Of a stretch of DNA of 10,048 nt, positions 1 to 6,265 are shown piece after piece; position 1 is the first letter of the stretch, and each line of letters opens with the position of its first letter. The position numbers were made by a program, and so were the translations under genes. This stretch comes from Chloroflexota bacterium (GTDB lineage: Bacteria > Chloroflexota > Anaerolineae > Anaerolineales > VGOW01), in NCBI GenBank assembly GCA_016215145.1, contig JACRLA010000129.1, positions 1 through 10,048 on the forward strand, given 5' to 3'. A model generated the notes under the pieces. The model searched no databases, was not told the DNA's origin, and saw only the letters and a list, made by a program, of their open reading frames with translations.

Positions 1-13
1 GAATTAAAGATTG

Positions 14-45
14 AAGCGAGACGGCGTGAGCCGTCTCGCTTTTTT
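14..45 (+). terminator. Rho-independent terminator of a gene left of the window
   Basis: A perfect 12-bp stem (14-25 with 30-41) is capped by a GTGA loop, which fits the stable GNRA tetraloop class, and runs directly into a T tract at 40-45. The T tract lies on the plus-strand side, so it should end a plus-strand transcript entering from outside the window. On the minus strand the tail after the stem is only moderately T-rich, so termination of the minus-strand epimerase transcript here is possible but weaker. Confidence 0.85.
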
Positions 46-106
46 GTTTCGTGTAGGGCGAAATTTCTAATCTGCGTTCACCGTTTTCAAAATCTATGGC
101 TTGGTT

Positions 107-1054
107 CTATCGCGGCGGGTTCGCCTTATACCACGCCACCGTTTGGCGAATCGCTTCGCGGATGGGGGTGGGCTTCATGCCAAAAGCCTTTTCAAATTTG
201 CTACTGTCTACCACGAACGGTCTTTCAAATTCATACATCATCTCTACCACCTCACGCGCGTCGGGGATGAACAATCCGCCGATCATGATCATCAAGCGAC
301 TCATGCTCGACACTTTGGGCGCGAGTTTCAATTCTTCAAAAACCATATTCGCAAATTGTCGTTGTGTGATTTGTGGCTGATCGTTCGGGACGTGCCACGC
401 CTGCCCCAACGCTTCGTCGCGCTCACCTAAGATCACCAGTGCTTTGCCAAAATCGTCAATGAAAGTTGCTGTGTGCGGCAGGTCGGCGTTGCCGGTGAGT
501 GATGCCGCCTTGCCAGCGATGGCCGGATAAAACAACCGCTCGCCGAAGGCTGAACCTGTTGCATAACTGCCAAAAAAATCACTGCCGCGCGCGATAGCGA
601 CTCTGACCTTGCCGCTTTGATGCGCGGCGAGTGCCGCCTCTGCCATTTGCGCCCGCACTTTGCCTTTGCGTGTGTGCGCGGCGTAGGGCAGAGTTTCGAT
701 CAAGGGCGCGCCGTCGGTGTCGCCGTACATATACAGGTTTTCGCCGATGATGAGTTTGGCGCGGTTGGCGGCAACCCCTTCGATGATCGCTTTTTGCAGC
801 GGCGGGAAATTTTCAACCCATTGGGTGTATCCCGGTTGGGCGCATTGATAAACAACACTCGCCTCTTTCGTCAGTTCGCGCACATTGTTTGAATCGTAAG
901 CGTCGCCGCTGATCACTTCAACCTTGGCAGGCGCGTCAGGCATTTTTCCGCTGCGCGTGATCACGCGCGTGCGTTTACCCTGTTTGGCTAATTCATTAAC
1001 TACCGAGCGCCCCAACGGACCGGCGCCAAAAACTATATGTAACTCGTTGCTCAT
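107..1054 (-). CDS. NAD(P)-binding epimerase/dehydratase-like protein (atypical extended SDR)
   Basis: This is a 315-residue, probably cytosolic, nucleotide-binding oxidoreductase or epimerase of the NAD-dependent epimerase/dehydratase superfamily. The N-terminal strand-turn-helix carries the Rossmann signature GAGPLG, followed by the usual alternating strands and helices. The central region reads NLYMYG and then TRKGKVRAQMAEAAL, where classical SDRs have the catalytic YxxxK. A clean YxxxK is not visible, so this looks like the atypical subgroup and its reaction cannot be named. The C-terminal part (SDFFGS, then a TFIDDFGKAL segment) matches the substrate-binding half of extended SDRs. The start at 1054 is chosen because it has a good AGGAGA Shine-Dalgarno six bases upstream and begins the Rossmann strand at once. 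An ATG at 1093 in the same frame lies inside the promoter and cannot be used. The gene has its own MerR-type promoter at 1085-1116, so it is probably induced through the regulator at 1666-2532. A role in detoxifying or modifying the inducing compound is inference. Confidence 0.85.
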   Translation of the reverse strand: MSNELHIVFGAGPLGRSVVNELAKQGKRTRVITRSGKMPDAPAKVEVISGDAYDSNNVRELTKEASVVYQCAQPGYTQWVENFPPLQKAIIEGVAANRAKLIIGENLYMYGDTDGAPLIETLPYAAHTRKGKVRAQMAEAALAAHQSGKVRVAIARGSDFFGSYATGSAFGERLFYPAIAGKAASLTGNADLPHTATFIDDFGKALVILGERDEALGQAWHVPNDQPQITQRQFANMVFEELKLAPKVSSMSRLMIMIGGLFIPDAREVVEMMYEFERPFVVDSSKFEKAFGMKPTPIREAIRQTVAWYKANPPR

Positions 1055-1060
1055 TTTATT

Positions 1061-1066
1061 TCTCCT
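1061..1066 (-). promoter_or_regulatory. Ribosome binding site fixing the start of the epimerase-like gene
   Basis: On the minus strand AGGAGA precedes the ATG at 1054 with a six-base gap. It supports that start over the in-frame ATG at 1093, which lies upstream of the expected transcription start. Confidence 0.8.
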
Positions 1067-1084
1067 GAAATTTAAGTTGTACTC

Positions 1085-1116
1085 ACGATACACGTTGACA
1101 CAGTGTTAAAGTCAAG
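1085..1116 (-). promoter_or_regulatory. MerR-type promoter/operator of the epimerase-like gene
   Basis: On the minus strand, TTGACT (1110-1115) and TATCGT (1085-1090) are separated by 19 bp. This is the over-long spacer typical of promoters activated by MerR-family regulators through DNA untwisting. A dyad with 6-bp half sites (plus-strand 1094-1099 and 1111-1116, GTTGAC and GTCAAG, one mismatch) sits across the -35 and spacer. It matches the operator in front of the merR gene at nearly every base outside a 4-bp block. The expected transcription start is near 1078, leaving a leader of about 24 bases with a Shine-Dalgarno. Confidence 0.82.
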
Positions 1117-1152
1117 AGGCAAAAACTGCGCGCGTCAATTGTGGTAAACCCA

Positions 1153-1629
1153 TTAAGGCGATGATTCGACTAACTGTTTGATTCGCCTGAGGTGATCTCC
1201 ATCATGTTCTGGGCGTGTTAGTAGATGGATTAAAAGGGGTTTGAAAATAATCCAGCCCCTCTGTCCATCCTTCTTAAGTGAGAGTAGAGTTTTTCCATCT
1301 GGAGTGGATGTCAGCACATAACGATAAGTTACATCAAACCCGACCAGCGTGGTCGTTGTGGTCAATAGCCTATCAAGTTCAAACTCTTCAACTGTTACCG
1401 TCTGAAAATTTGGTATGCCGTGGCTATACAAAATTCTTGTAAAACTAGACCCTCTGGCGAGAAGACCCCGTGTTGCTAGTTGGACATTAACTATGTTCCG
1501 AGAAATTTTATCAATGCTATCAGGGTTGACTAATGCCTGAAAAACATTTTGAGAAGGTTTTTCTATTAGGATAGAGTCTTCTAGGGCTGATGCCCTGCTC
1601 GCCCTACTTTTCTCTTTTTCCTTTTTCAT
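1153..1629 (-). CDS. Small SRPBCC-fold (START/polyketide-cyclase-like) protein
   Basis: This is a 158-residue, probably cytosolic protein. After a very basic N-terminus (MKKEKEKSR) it shows the pattern of the SRPBCC/Bet v1-like ligand-binding fold. A first strand leads into a 'P..VF.AL.NPDSIDKIS' helix at about residues 24-43. A long antiparallel sheet follows (55-127), and a C-terminal helix rich in charged residues closes the chain (about 133-155). Such proteins bind hydrophobic ligands, and many single-domain members have no known reaction. No catalytic residues can be named. The gene starts 36 bases after the merR stop on the same strand, with no good Shine-Dalgarno and no copy of the MerR box in front, so co-transcription with merR is likely. 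It looks more A+T-rich than both neighbours, which may indicate separate acquisition. Its position between regulator and enzyme suggests a job linked to the same hydrophobic inducer, but this is inference. Confidence 0.72.
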   Translation of the reverse strand: MKKEKEKSRASRASALEDSILIEKPSQNVFQALVNPDSIDKISRNIVNVQLATRGLLARGSSFTRILYSHGIPNFQTVTVEEFELDRLLTTTTTLVGFDVTYRYVLTSTPDGKTLLSLKKDGQRGWIIFKPLLIHLLTRPEHDGDHLRRIKQLVESSP

Positions 1630-1665
1630 TTGTTACTTTGCTTTCTATATATAAAAAATTTCGTA

Positions 1666-2532
1666 TCAAATATCTGGCTGTTCAATTTTACGGACGGGGG
1701 CTTGCAGTTCAATCACAAGTTGTTTTTGCACACGTCCCTGTTCGTCGTGTGCCGGACCCGAGAGGTGGAGTTCGCGCAGAGGACCCGCCAATACATGATG
1801 GTGTGTGTCAATGTAAGTGAGTAGCGCCAGAACGGCGGACGACATTTCATCAAAAGAACCTTCGTAGATCAAGGCGGCGATCTCCGCGCTGGGCAATTCG
1901 CGGAAGGTGAGATCATCGCTGCGCGGCGGTTGGCGGAGCGTCTTCGGTTGAATCGGCAGCGCAACTTCCACATCGAGATCATGCTCTTGATATTCATCAT
2001 TGTGATACAGCGTGATCTCCGGTTGGAGCGGGGTGATGCCGTGTCGTTCCAGTGAGGCATACAACCCGCCGTATAGCTTCTGGCAGAAGAAGCCCATCTC
2101 GCCCAGAGTGGGCACTATCTGTCGAATAGAAGCGACTGCTTGTGGTTGCAAAGATTTGATAACGATCTCGTACGGCGAAGGCTGCCCCTCTTGCTCGATC
2201 TGGCGCAGACGCGATTCAACTTCGGTGAGTTGCACTTGCTTGTCTTGTATCTCATGCTCGATCTCGGCGCGGCGCAGAGTCAACATACCGCGCAATTTTT
2301 CGGCGGAGAGATCGCCTTCCTTCTCTAATAGTTGCGATACTTGTTCTAACGAAAAGCCAAGTTCTTTCAACGCCACGATTCGATTCAATCGCGCTAGTTG
2401 GTCAATGGTGTAGTAACGATAGCTGGTGAACGTATCGGTTTGGCTGGGTTTGAGCAAACCCAATTGATCGTAATGGCGCAACATGCGCGTGGACACTTGC
2501 CCCAATTTTGAGAACTCGCCTATCTTGAACAT
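1666..2532 (-). CDS. MerR-family transcriptional regulator with GyrI-like effector-binding domain
   Basis: This 288-residue regulator has a MerR winged helix-turn-helix at about residues 1-70 (MFKIGEFSKLGQVSTRMLRHYDQLGLLKP, then the YRYYT...L.RL wing and helices). A long dimerisation coiled coil follows at about 72-115, rich in Glu, Lys and Arg. A GyrI-like/BmrR-type effector-binding domain occupies about 120-280, with acidic strand residues near 185-190 and the closing strand QLVIELQAPV. Family members such as BmrR sense bulky, often cationic, hydrophobic compounds and activate promoters with 19-bp spacers. Exactly such a promoter precedes this gene and another precedes the epimerase-like gene, so it very likely controls itself and that enzyme. 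The ATG lies only 6 bases after a TATACT -10 box and has no Shine-Dalgarno, so the mRNA appears leaderless. The ligand cannot be told from sequence, and no efflux pump gene lies next to it here. Confidence 0.92.
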   Translation of the reverse strand: MFKIGEFSKLGQVSTRMLRHYDQLGLLKPSQTDTFTSYRYYTIDQLARLNRIVALKELGFSLEQVSQLLEKEGDLSAEKLRGMLTLRRAEIEHEIQDKQVQLTEVESRLRQIEQEGQPSPYEIVIKSLQPQAVASIRQIVPTLGEMGFFCQKLYGGLYASLERHGITPLQPEITLYHNDEYQEHDLDVEVALPIQPKTLRQPPRSDDLTFRELPSAEIAALIYEGSFDEMSSAVLALLTYIDTHHHVLAGPLRELHLSGPAHDEQGRVQKQLVIELQAPVRKIEQPDI

Positions 2533-2538
2533 GGTGCC

Positions 2539-2570
2539 AGTATAAACCTTGACACAGTGAGAGAGTCAAG
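2539..2570 (-). promoter_or_regulatory. MerR-type autoregulated promoter/operator of the merR gene
   Basis: On the minus strand, TTGACT (2564-2569) and TATACT (2539-2544) are separated by 19 bp. A perfect dyad with CTTGAC (2548-2553) and GTCAAG (2565-2570) half sites, 11 bp apart, spans the -35 and spacer. The site is nearly identical to the one at 1085-1116. The initiating A at 2532 is 7 bases past the -10 box, so transcription should begin at or next to the start codon. The divergent surface-protein gene starts 90 bp away on the other side, and the site could also influence it. Confidence 0.85.
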
Positions 2571-2647
2571 CCAAGCATTATTTGTCCTGAACTCTCCGTT
2601 TTAATAACCCAACGGGAGTATTTGAAGTAAAATTACCCGATTATTCT

Positions 2648-2654
2648 GGAGGAG
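2648..2654 (+). promoter_or_regulatory. Strong ribosome binding site of the modular exported protein gene
   Basis: GGAGGAG ends five bases before the first of two adjacent ATG codons (2660). It contrasts with the leaderless-looking merR and radC starts in the same window. A TAAAAT at 2628-2633 could be a -10 box, but no matching -35 is evident, so no promoter is called. Confidence 0.75.
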
Positions 2655-2659
2655 AGCAA

Positions 2660-5440
2660 ATGATGAAAAAATTGTTTCTAATCGGGGCAACAGTTTTTGT
2701 TTTACTGGTTGGCTTGGGCGCGTTTTTTGTCTTGCGCCTGCCGCCAGTGGTCGCTCAGATTCCCTCGTCCCCCGCATTGCTGGCGCGGATACAATCGCCG
2801 TTTGATCAAAGCGATGTGGCTTTAGAATCGCCCACCAAGATTCGCACCACCAGTTTTGGAACGGATGCCGTCACCACCTTGCAGCTGTGGGTCAACGGGC
2901 TGCCGGTTGATTCCAAAACCAACGCCTCACCCTCTAAACAATTTGACACCGACTTTGCCTGGCAACCGTTTGCCGAGGGCGACTACTCGCTCGTGGTGCG
3001 CGCCATTGATCAAAGTGGACACATCGCCACCTCCAGCGCGGTGCGGGTGCGCGCCTCCTCGCCCAGCGTAGTCGTTGACTTAACGGTGAGTGCTACCATC
3101 AGCGATACACTTGAATCGCTTTCTCAAGATTACGATGTGCCGTTGGATCATCTCGTACTGCTCAACCCCAAGATCGATCCCAAACAGATTCTTAAACCCG
3201 ATCAAGAAATTAATATCCCTATCGGGATTCCGTCCGCTGATATTGCCCAACCACCCGCGCTGTTGCCGCCACTGCCTGCTTCTCCTGTGCCGCCGAGTGG
3301 CAATCCCAAACTGATTCTGCCCGCGCCGCCGAATCCTGCTTTGTTTGCGTTGGGTAATTTATTTGGCACGCCCAAAGCTTCTCTCGCGCCCGAAGTGGCG
3401 GCAAGCGTAGACGGATGCAAGACGAACATTTTTATTAGCGATAAAGCGAATAACGAAAACGGATTCTTTTTGTATCAACTTAAAGGAAACGAAAATGCCT
3501 TCAAGCGTATCGCTGTGTTTGATGTTAATAATGATACGTCGCCGTTGAAGTATGTCATCGAGTCGAGTCCGCTTGGTTCGACGCAATATTACGTTGCCGC
3601 GTTTAACTCTGGCGGCGAGTCGCCGAGTGATATGGTCATTGCCAATATCGCCGATACCAAGTGTGCCAATCCTGTACCAGCTAAATCAAAATTTAAAGAA
3701 CCGACCTTAGTGATTAACGAACAAGTCGAAGAACTTTATTGCTACACCTCGCTTGATGATCTTCCTTGGAAGCGTTTACCCAATGACCCGAATCTATTTT
3801 TGAGTTCGCCCAACACAAAATTCGATCTAAGCCAACACTTGGGCGAGTTCACTTCGCCGCAAGCCGATGTCACACTTGAGATGGAATGTTGGGGCTGGAA
3901 GGGCGGGGCGTTAAAGAGTTTGGGCAAAGGGATTCAAATCATCAAAGCCAAACAAACGGGAGCTATAACGCTCAAGGGCTTAGCGTTTACCTTCAATGCC
4001 AATTTAATTGTTGCGCCGCCGAGTATGCCTCTATTGACGATCCCGCTTGCCACGCAGTTGGCGGCAACCCCGTCAAAGCAGGTCATCCCGGCGCCGTTTG
4101 GCGTCTCAGCCGAATCCGATCAACCGAACAATCAAAATGTTGTGCTGTGGAATTGGAATCAGGTTTCGTGCTTTCCACCGGCGGCAGGTCAACCAGCGCA
4201 AGAATGTCCGTATGTGAATGACATTGAAGGTTTCAAAATTTATAACAACGAAGGCGCGTTGGTGAAAAATTTGCAAGGCGCGCAATTAATGTCCTCCGTG
4301 GTTGGCATCGGGTCGGGCAAGTGTTATGTGGTGACGGCGTTCAAGGGTTCGTTGGAATCGAAGAAGAGCAAATCGGGTTGCGTCGCTTCGGATTTGAAGC
4401 CACAAACAGAAACGAACAAGAATATCGCCACGCCGTTTAATTTGCGCGAGACGAAGAACGCGGCAGAGTGTGCGACCGCCACCAATGATCCCTATGTGAG
4501 CAAGTGGTGTGAAGCGGCGTTTCAAATTAACGTGCCGGTGTTGGTGTGGGATTGGACTAAGCAATCGTGCTTTCCTCAACCTGCTGGCGAAGCGCCCAAA
4601 CCTTGTCCTTACATTAGCGATATTGATGGCTTCCGCATTTACAACATTTATGGTGCGCCTATCGAATCGAATGGCAGCGCGACATTTAAAATGTTTATGG
4701 GGTCAGGCAATGAAAATTGTTTTTATGTACGGGCTTACAAAGGTTATATGGAATCAGCGGCGAGCAATACGGTATGTATCAAGCCGCCTGTGCCAGACAA
4801 ACTGACGCTCAAGCCTTCAGCGCAAAGGACATTACTGGAAGTTAATAGTAAGCAGAATTACAACTCCGCTTGCCCCCTTCCTAAAAAACACTTTGTTCTT
4901 CGTAGTAGTGATCAGAAGGTGCTAGATAGTTTTGTTGTGATGTATACACGTAAAGCGTTGGGGCTTGTCTGTGATAAGCACAATACTGCTTGGTTTGAAG
5001 GGGCTGTGAAATTTCCTTTGACCGATGTGCCACCAGAAATCGAGCAGGCAACTCTTCACTTCATCTCCGGCGGCAGCATGGGCAAATTGGGCACAGACAG
5101 CGGTTGGCTGGGCAGGATTGGAGTTGACTACACATCCAACGTTTCTTGCACAAAAGTGATAGCGACGTATCACTATACCCTTGGTAAGAATCAAGAAGAC
5201 GGGATAGATTATTTAGGTCCGTCTTCGGCTCATTATAAATTTGTCATAGAAGATTTATGGACAAGTGAAGTTGCTAATGCCCCCAATCTTAAAAACAGCA
5301 TTGACGTGACTCCGCTCATCAAAAAGAATTTACAGCAAGGCAAAAAATCTCTTGGTTTTGTTTGGCTGACCGATGAAGAATTGCATGACGATAATGACCA
5401 GTGGATGTCACCTCTCACTTCTATCATCCATCGGGTGTGA
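2660..5440 (+). CDS. Modular exported surface protein: Ig-like, LysM, FN3-like and DNRLRE-like modules
   Basis: This 926-residue protein begins with a signal peptide or membrane anchor (MMKK, hydrophobic 5-25, then LPPVVAQ). An Ig-like domain (about 36-132, containing LQLWVNG and EGDYSLVVRA) is followed by a LysM-like domain (138-188, SDTLESLSQDYDVPLDHLVLLNP) that could bind peptidoglycan or another glycan. A Pro/Ala linker (190-245) leads to an FN3-like domain (250-336) and an unassigned beta region (345-430). Two homologous Cys-containing modules come next (475-577 and 588-708). Each contains W-W, then SCFP, CPY and a DI-GF-IYN core, about 133 residues apart. The C-terminal region (740-920) resembles DNRLRE/CBM-like beta-sandwich modules, with IDVTPLIKKNLQQGKKSLGFVWL as its recognisable part. 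The expected last strand of that module looks replaced by a short tail (SPLTSIIHRV), because the reading frame passes into sequence whose natural frame is that of the downstream fragment. The protein is probably cell-surface or extracellular. It has no recognisable enzyme active site, so adhesion or glycan binding is the best guess. Confidence 0.8.
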   Translation: MMKKLFLIGATVFVLLVGLGAFFVLRLPPVVAQIPSSPALLARIQSPFDQSDVALESPTKIRTTSFGTDAVTTLQLWVNGLPVDSKTNASPSKQFDTDFAWQPFAEGDYSLVVRAIDQSGHIATSSAVRVRASSPSVVVDLTVSATISDTLESLSQDYDVPLDHLVLLNPKIDPKQILKPDQEINIPIGIPSADIAQPPALLPPLPASPVPPSGNPKLILPAPPNPALFALGNLFGTPKASLAPEVAASVDGCKTNIFISDKANNENGFFLYQLKGNENAFKRIAVFDVNNDTSPLKYVIESSPLGSTQYYVAAFNSGGESPSDMVIANIADTKCANPVPAKSKFKEPTLVINEQVEELYCYTSLDDLPWKRLPNDPNLFLSSPNTKFDLSQHLGEFTSPQADVTLEMECWGWKGGALKSLGKGIQIIKAKQTGAITLKGLAFTFNANLIVAPPSMPLLTIPLATQLAATPSKQVIPAPFGVSAESDQPNNQNVVLWNWNQVSCFPPAAGQPAQECPYVNDIEGFKIYNNEGALVKNLQGAQLMSSVVGIGSGKCYVVTAFKGSLESKKSKSGCVASDLKPQTETNKNIATPFNLRETKNAAECATATNDPYVSKWCEAAFQINVPVLVWDWTKQSCFPQPAGEAPKPCPYISDIDGFRIYNIYGAPIESNGSATFKMFMGSGNENCFYVRAYKGYMESAASNTVCIKPPVPDKLTLKPSAQRTLLEVNSKQNYNSACPLPKKHFVLRSSDQKVLDSFVVMYTRKALGLVCDKHNTAWFEGAVKFPLTDVPPEIEQATLHFISGGSMGKLGTDSGWLGRIGVDYTSNVSCTKVIATYHYTLGKNQEDGIDYLGPSSAHYKFVIEDLWTSEVANAPNLKNSIDVTPLIKKNLQQGKKSLGFVWLTDEELHDDNDQWMSPLTSIIHRV
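4148..4645 (+). repeat. Internal duplication of a Cys-containing module in the surface protein
   Basis: Two in-frame copies of a core of about 33 residues start at residue 497 (DNA 4148) and residue 630 (DNA 4547). Both share W.W...SCFP..AG......CPY..DI.GF.IYN, with conserved cysteines at equal spacing. The spacer between copies has changed, including an insertion with two extra cysteines (EC, WC) before the second core. The duplication is clear in protein but only partly kept in DNA, so it is not recent. The module matches no family I can name. Confidence 0.75.
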
Positions 5441-6189
5441 AGCAAATTGAACTCAGTGTGAATGGTTCTGCCCTACGCACCGACCCTTCACCGGATACCA
5501 AAAGCGATTTCGTATTCATCACCCAAAAATGGAGTCCGCCTGCACCGGGCGAATATCGGTTAAGTGTCCGCGCCCAAAGCAATGGTGGCGACTGGGGAGA
5601 TTCGGCAACCGCTGCCGTGACCGTTGGCGAAGTGGTCACGGTGACGCCGACGATTCCGGCGAGACCTACCACTATAACGGTGACTCCGCCTACGCGCGTG
5701 ATCACTTCGACTGTAGTGACACGGACGAATACACCCGCCATTGTCACGCGCCCGCCGACGAATACCTCTACGAATACACCGCAGTTGCCCACGCGCCCGC
5801 CGACGAACACACCCACTCGCTCCGTGCCAACCACTGTTGCGCCGCCTGTCTCAACCGGTCCCACATTTGGCTCGCCGTCTGCTTCGCGCACCTTGTTCTA
5901 TAACATCGCCGGTTGCGGTTCCACCGAAGTGACGATCAATATCGCCGTGAACGATTCGGTAAGCATGACTCGCGTCATCATTTCGTATCGAGTAGGTATA
6001 GGCGCAACGCAAACGCAAACGATGAGTAACACCACGAACAACTTGTGGTCGAAGACTTTGCGCGGTGGGCAAGAAGTGCCAACGACTCCGACAGGCACAC
6101 TGACCTACTCCATCACTGCCACCAACAGTCAAGGCAAATCGGCGACATCGCCGAACTACAACCTGACGTATTCGAACTGTAAACCGTAA
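5401..6189 (+). CDS. Headless fragment of a second exported modular protein (Ig-like, Thr/Pro linker, beta domain)
   Basis: The open frame gives 262 residues from a GTG at 5401. There is no signal peptide, no membrane segment and no Shine-Dalgarno, although the content is that of a secreted protein. Residues 1-75 are an Ig-like domain (VKQIELSVNG and GEYRLSVRAQSNGGDWGDSAT) closely similar to the N-terminal Ig domain of the 926-residue neighbour. It lacks the first strand, which in the neighbour follows about 60 residues of signal peptide and leader. A Thr/Pro/Val-rich linker occupies about 76-155. A second Ig-like or FN3-like domain with two cysteines (C172, C260) ends the chain. The frame overlaps the upstream gene by 40 bases, and an in-frame TGA at 5395 lies directly before it. 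The likely history is loss of the 5' end of this gene together with the 3' end of its neighbour. It may be expressed by translational coupling or may be a pseudogene remnant. Confidence 0.55.
   Translation: MDVTSHFYHPSGVKQIELSVNGSALRTDPSPDTKSDFVFITQKWSPPAPGEYRLSVRAQSNGGDWGDSATAAVTVGEVVTVTPTIPARPTTITVTPPTRVITSTVVTRTNTPAIVTRPPTNTSTNTPQLPTRPPTNTPTRSVPTTVAPPVSTGPTFGSPSASRTLFYNIAGCGSTEVTINIAVNDSVSMTRVIISYRVGIGATQTQTMSNTTNNLWSKTLRGGQEVPTTPTGTLTYSITATNSQGKSATSPNYNLTYSNCKP
5746..5810 (+). repeat. Direct repeat in the Thr/Pro-rich linker
   Basis: A 20-bp unit at 5746-5765 recurs at 5791-5810 with a single base difference, 45 bp (15 codons) away. It encodes TRPPTNT twice. Such linkers separate extracellular domains and often change length by slippage or recombination. 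Confidence 0.75.
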
Positions 6190-6202
6190 TAAGAATCTGG
6201 AC

Positions 6203-6223
6203 GTTGGAAGTTGGATGTTAGAA
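6203..6223. repeat. Three tandem heptamers between genes
   Basis: GTTGGAA, GTTGGAT and GTTAGAA follow one another without a gap just after the stop of the surface-protein fragment and before the terminator. They share the 7-base period with the foldback at 7928-7983 but not its sequence. Confidence 0.6.
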
Positions 6224-6224
6224 A

Positions 6225-6265
6225 AAAATAAGTCCGAATTCTCGCAAGAGACTCGGACTTATTTT
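6225..6265. terminator. Bidirectional terminator between convergent genes
   Basis: A 12-bp perfect stem (6226-6237 with 6253-6264), extended by one A-T pair, encloses an inner TCTC/GAGA stem with a GCAA tetraloop of the GNRA class. The outer arms are A-rich on the left and T-rich on the right, giving a U tract in either direction. It sits between the plus-strand surface-protein fragment and the minus-strand Fic gene. Its right arm touches the Fic stop codon at 6264-6266. Confidence 0.88.

Noticed and set aside
101..430. Plus-strand open frame of 109 codons inside the epimerase-like gene
   Set aside because: It is a shadow of the minus-strand gene, which has a clear Rossmann fold, RBS and promoter.
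1055..1093. N-terminal extension MYREYNLNFRRNK of the epimerase-like protein
   Set aside because: The ATG lies inside the promoter spacer, upstream of the expected transcript start, and the residues have no fold character.
1630..1665. Separate promoter in the AT-rich gap before the SRPBCC gene
   Set aside because: TTGATA and TATAGA-like boxes are present but the spacing (about 14 bp) is poor. Co-transcription with merR is simpler.
5342..5347. A6 tract as the site of a programmed or erroneous frameshift joining the two surface-protein frames
   Set aside because: After a shift here the other frame meets TGA at 5395 before reaching the Ig-like domain. Any join must lie between 5398 and 5440, where no slippery heptamer is seen.
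5424..5891. Antisense open frame of 155 codons, Val/Gly-rich, opposite the surface-protein fragment
   Set aside because: It is the complement of the Thr/Pro linker, has repetitive composition and no domain, start signal or promoter. It is explained by the coding strand.
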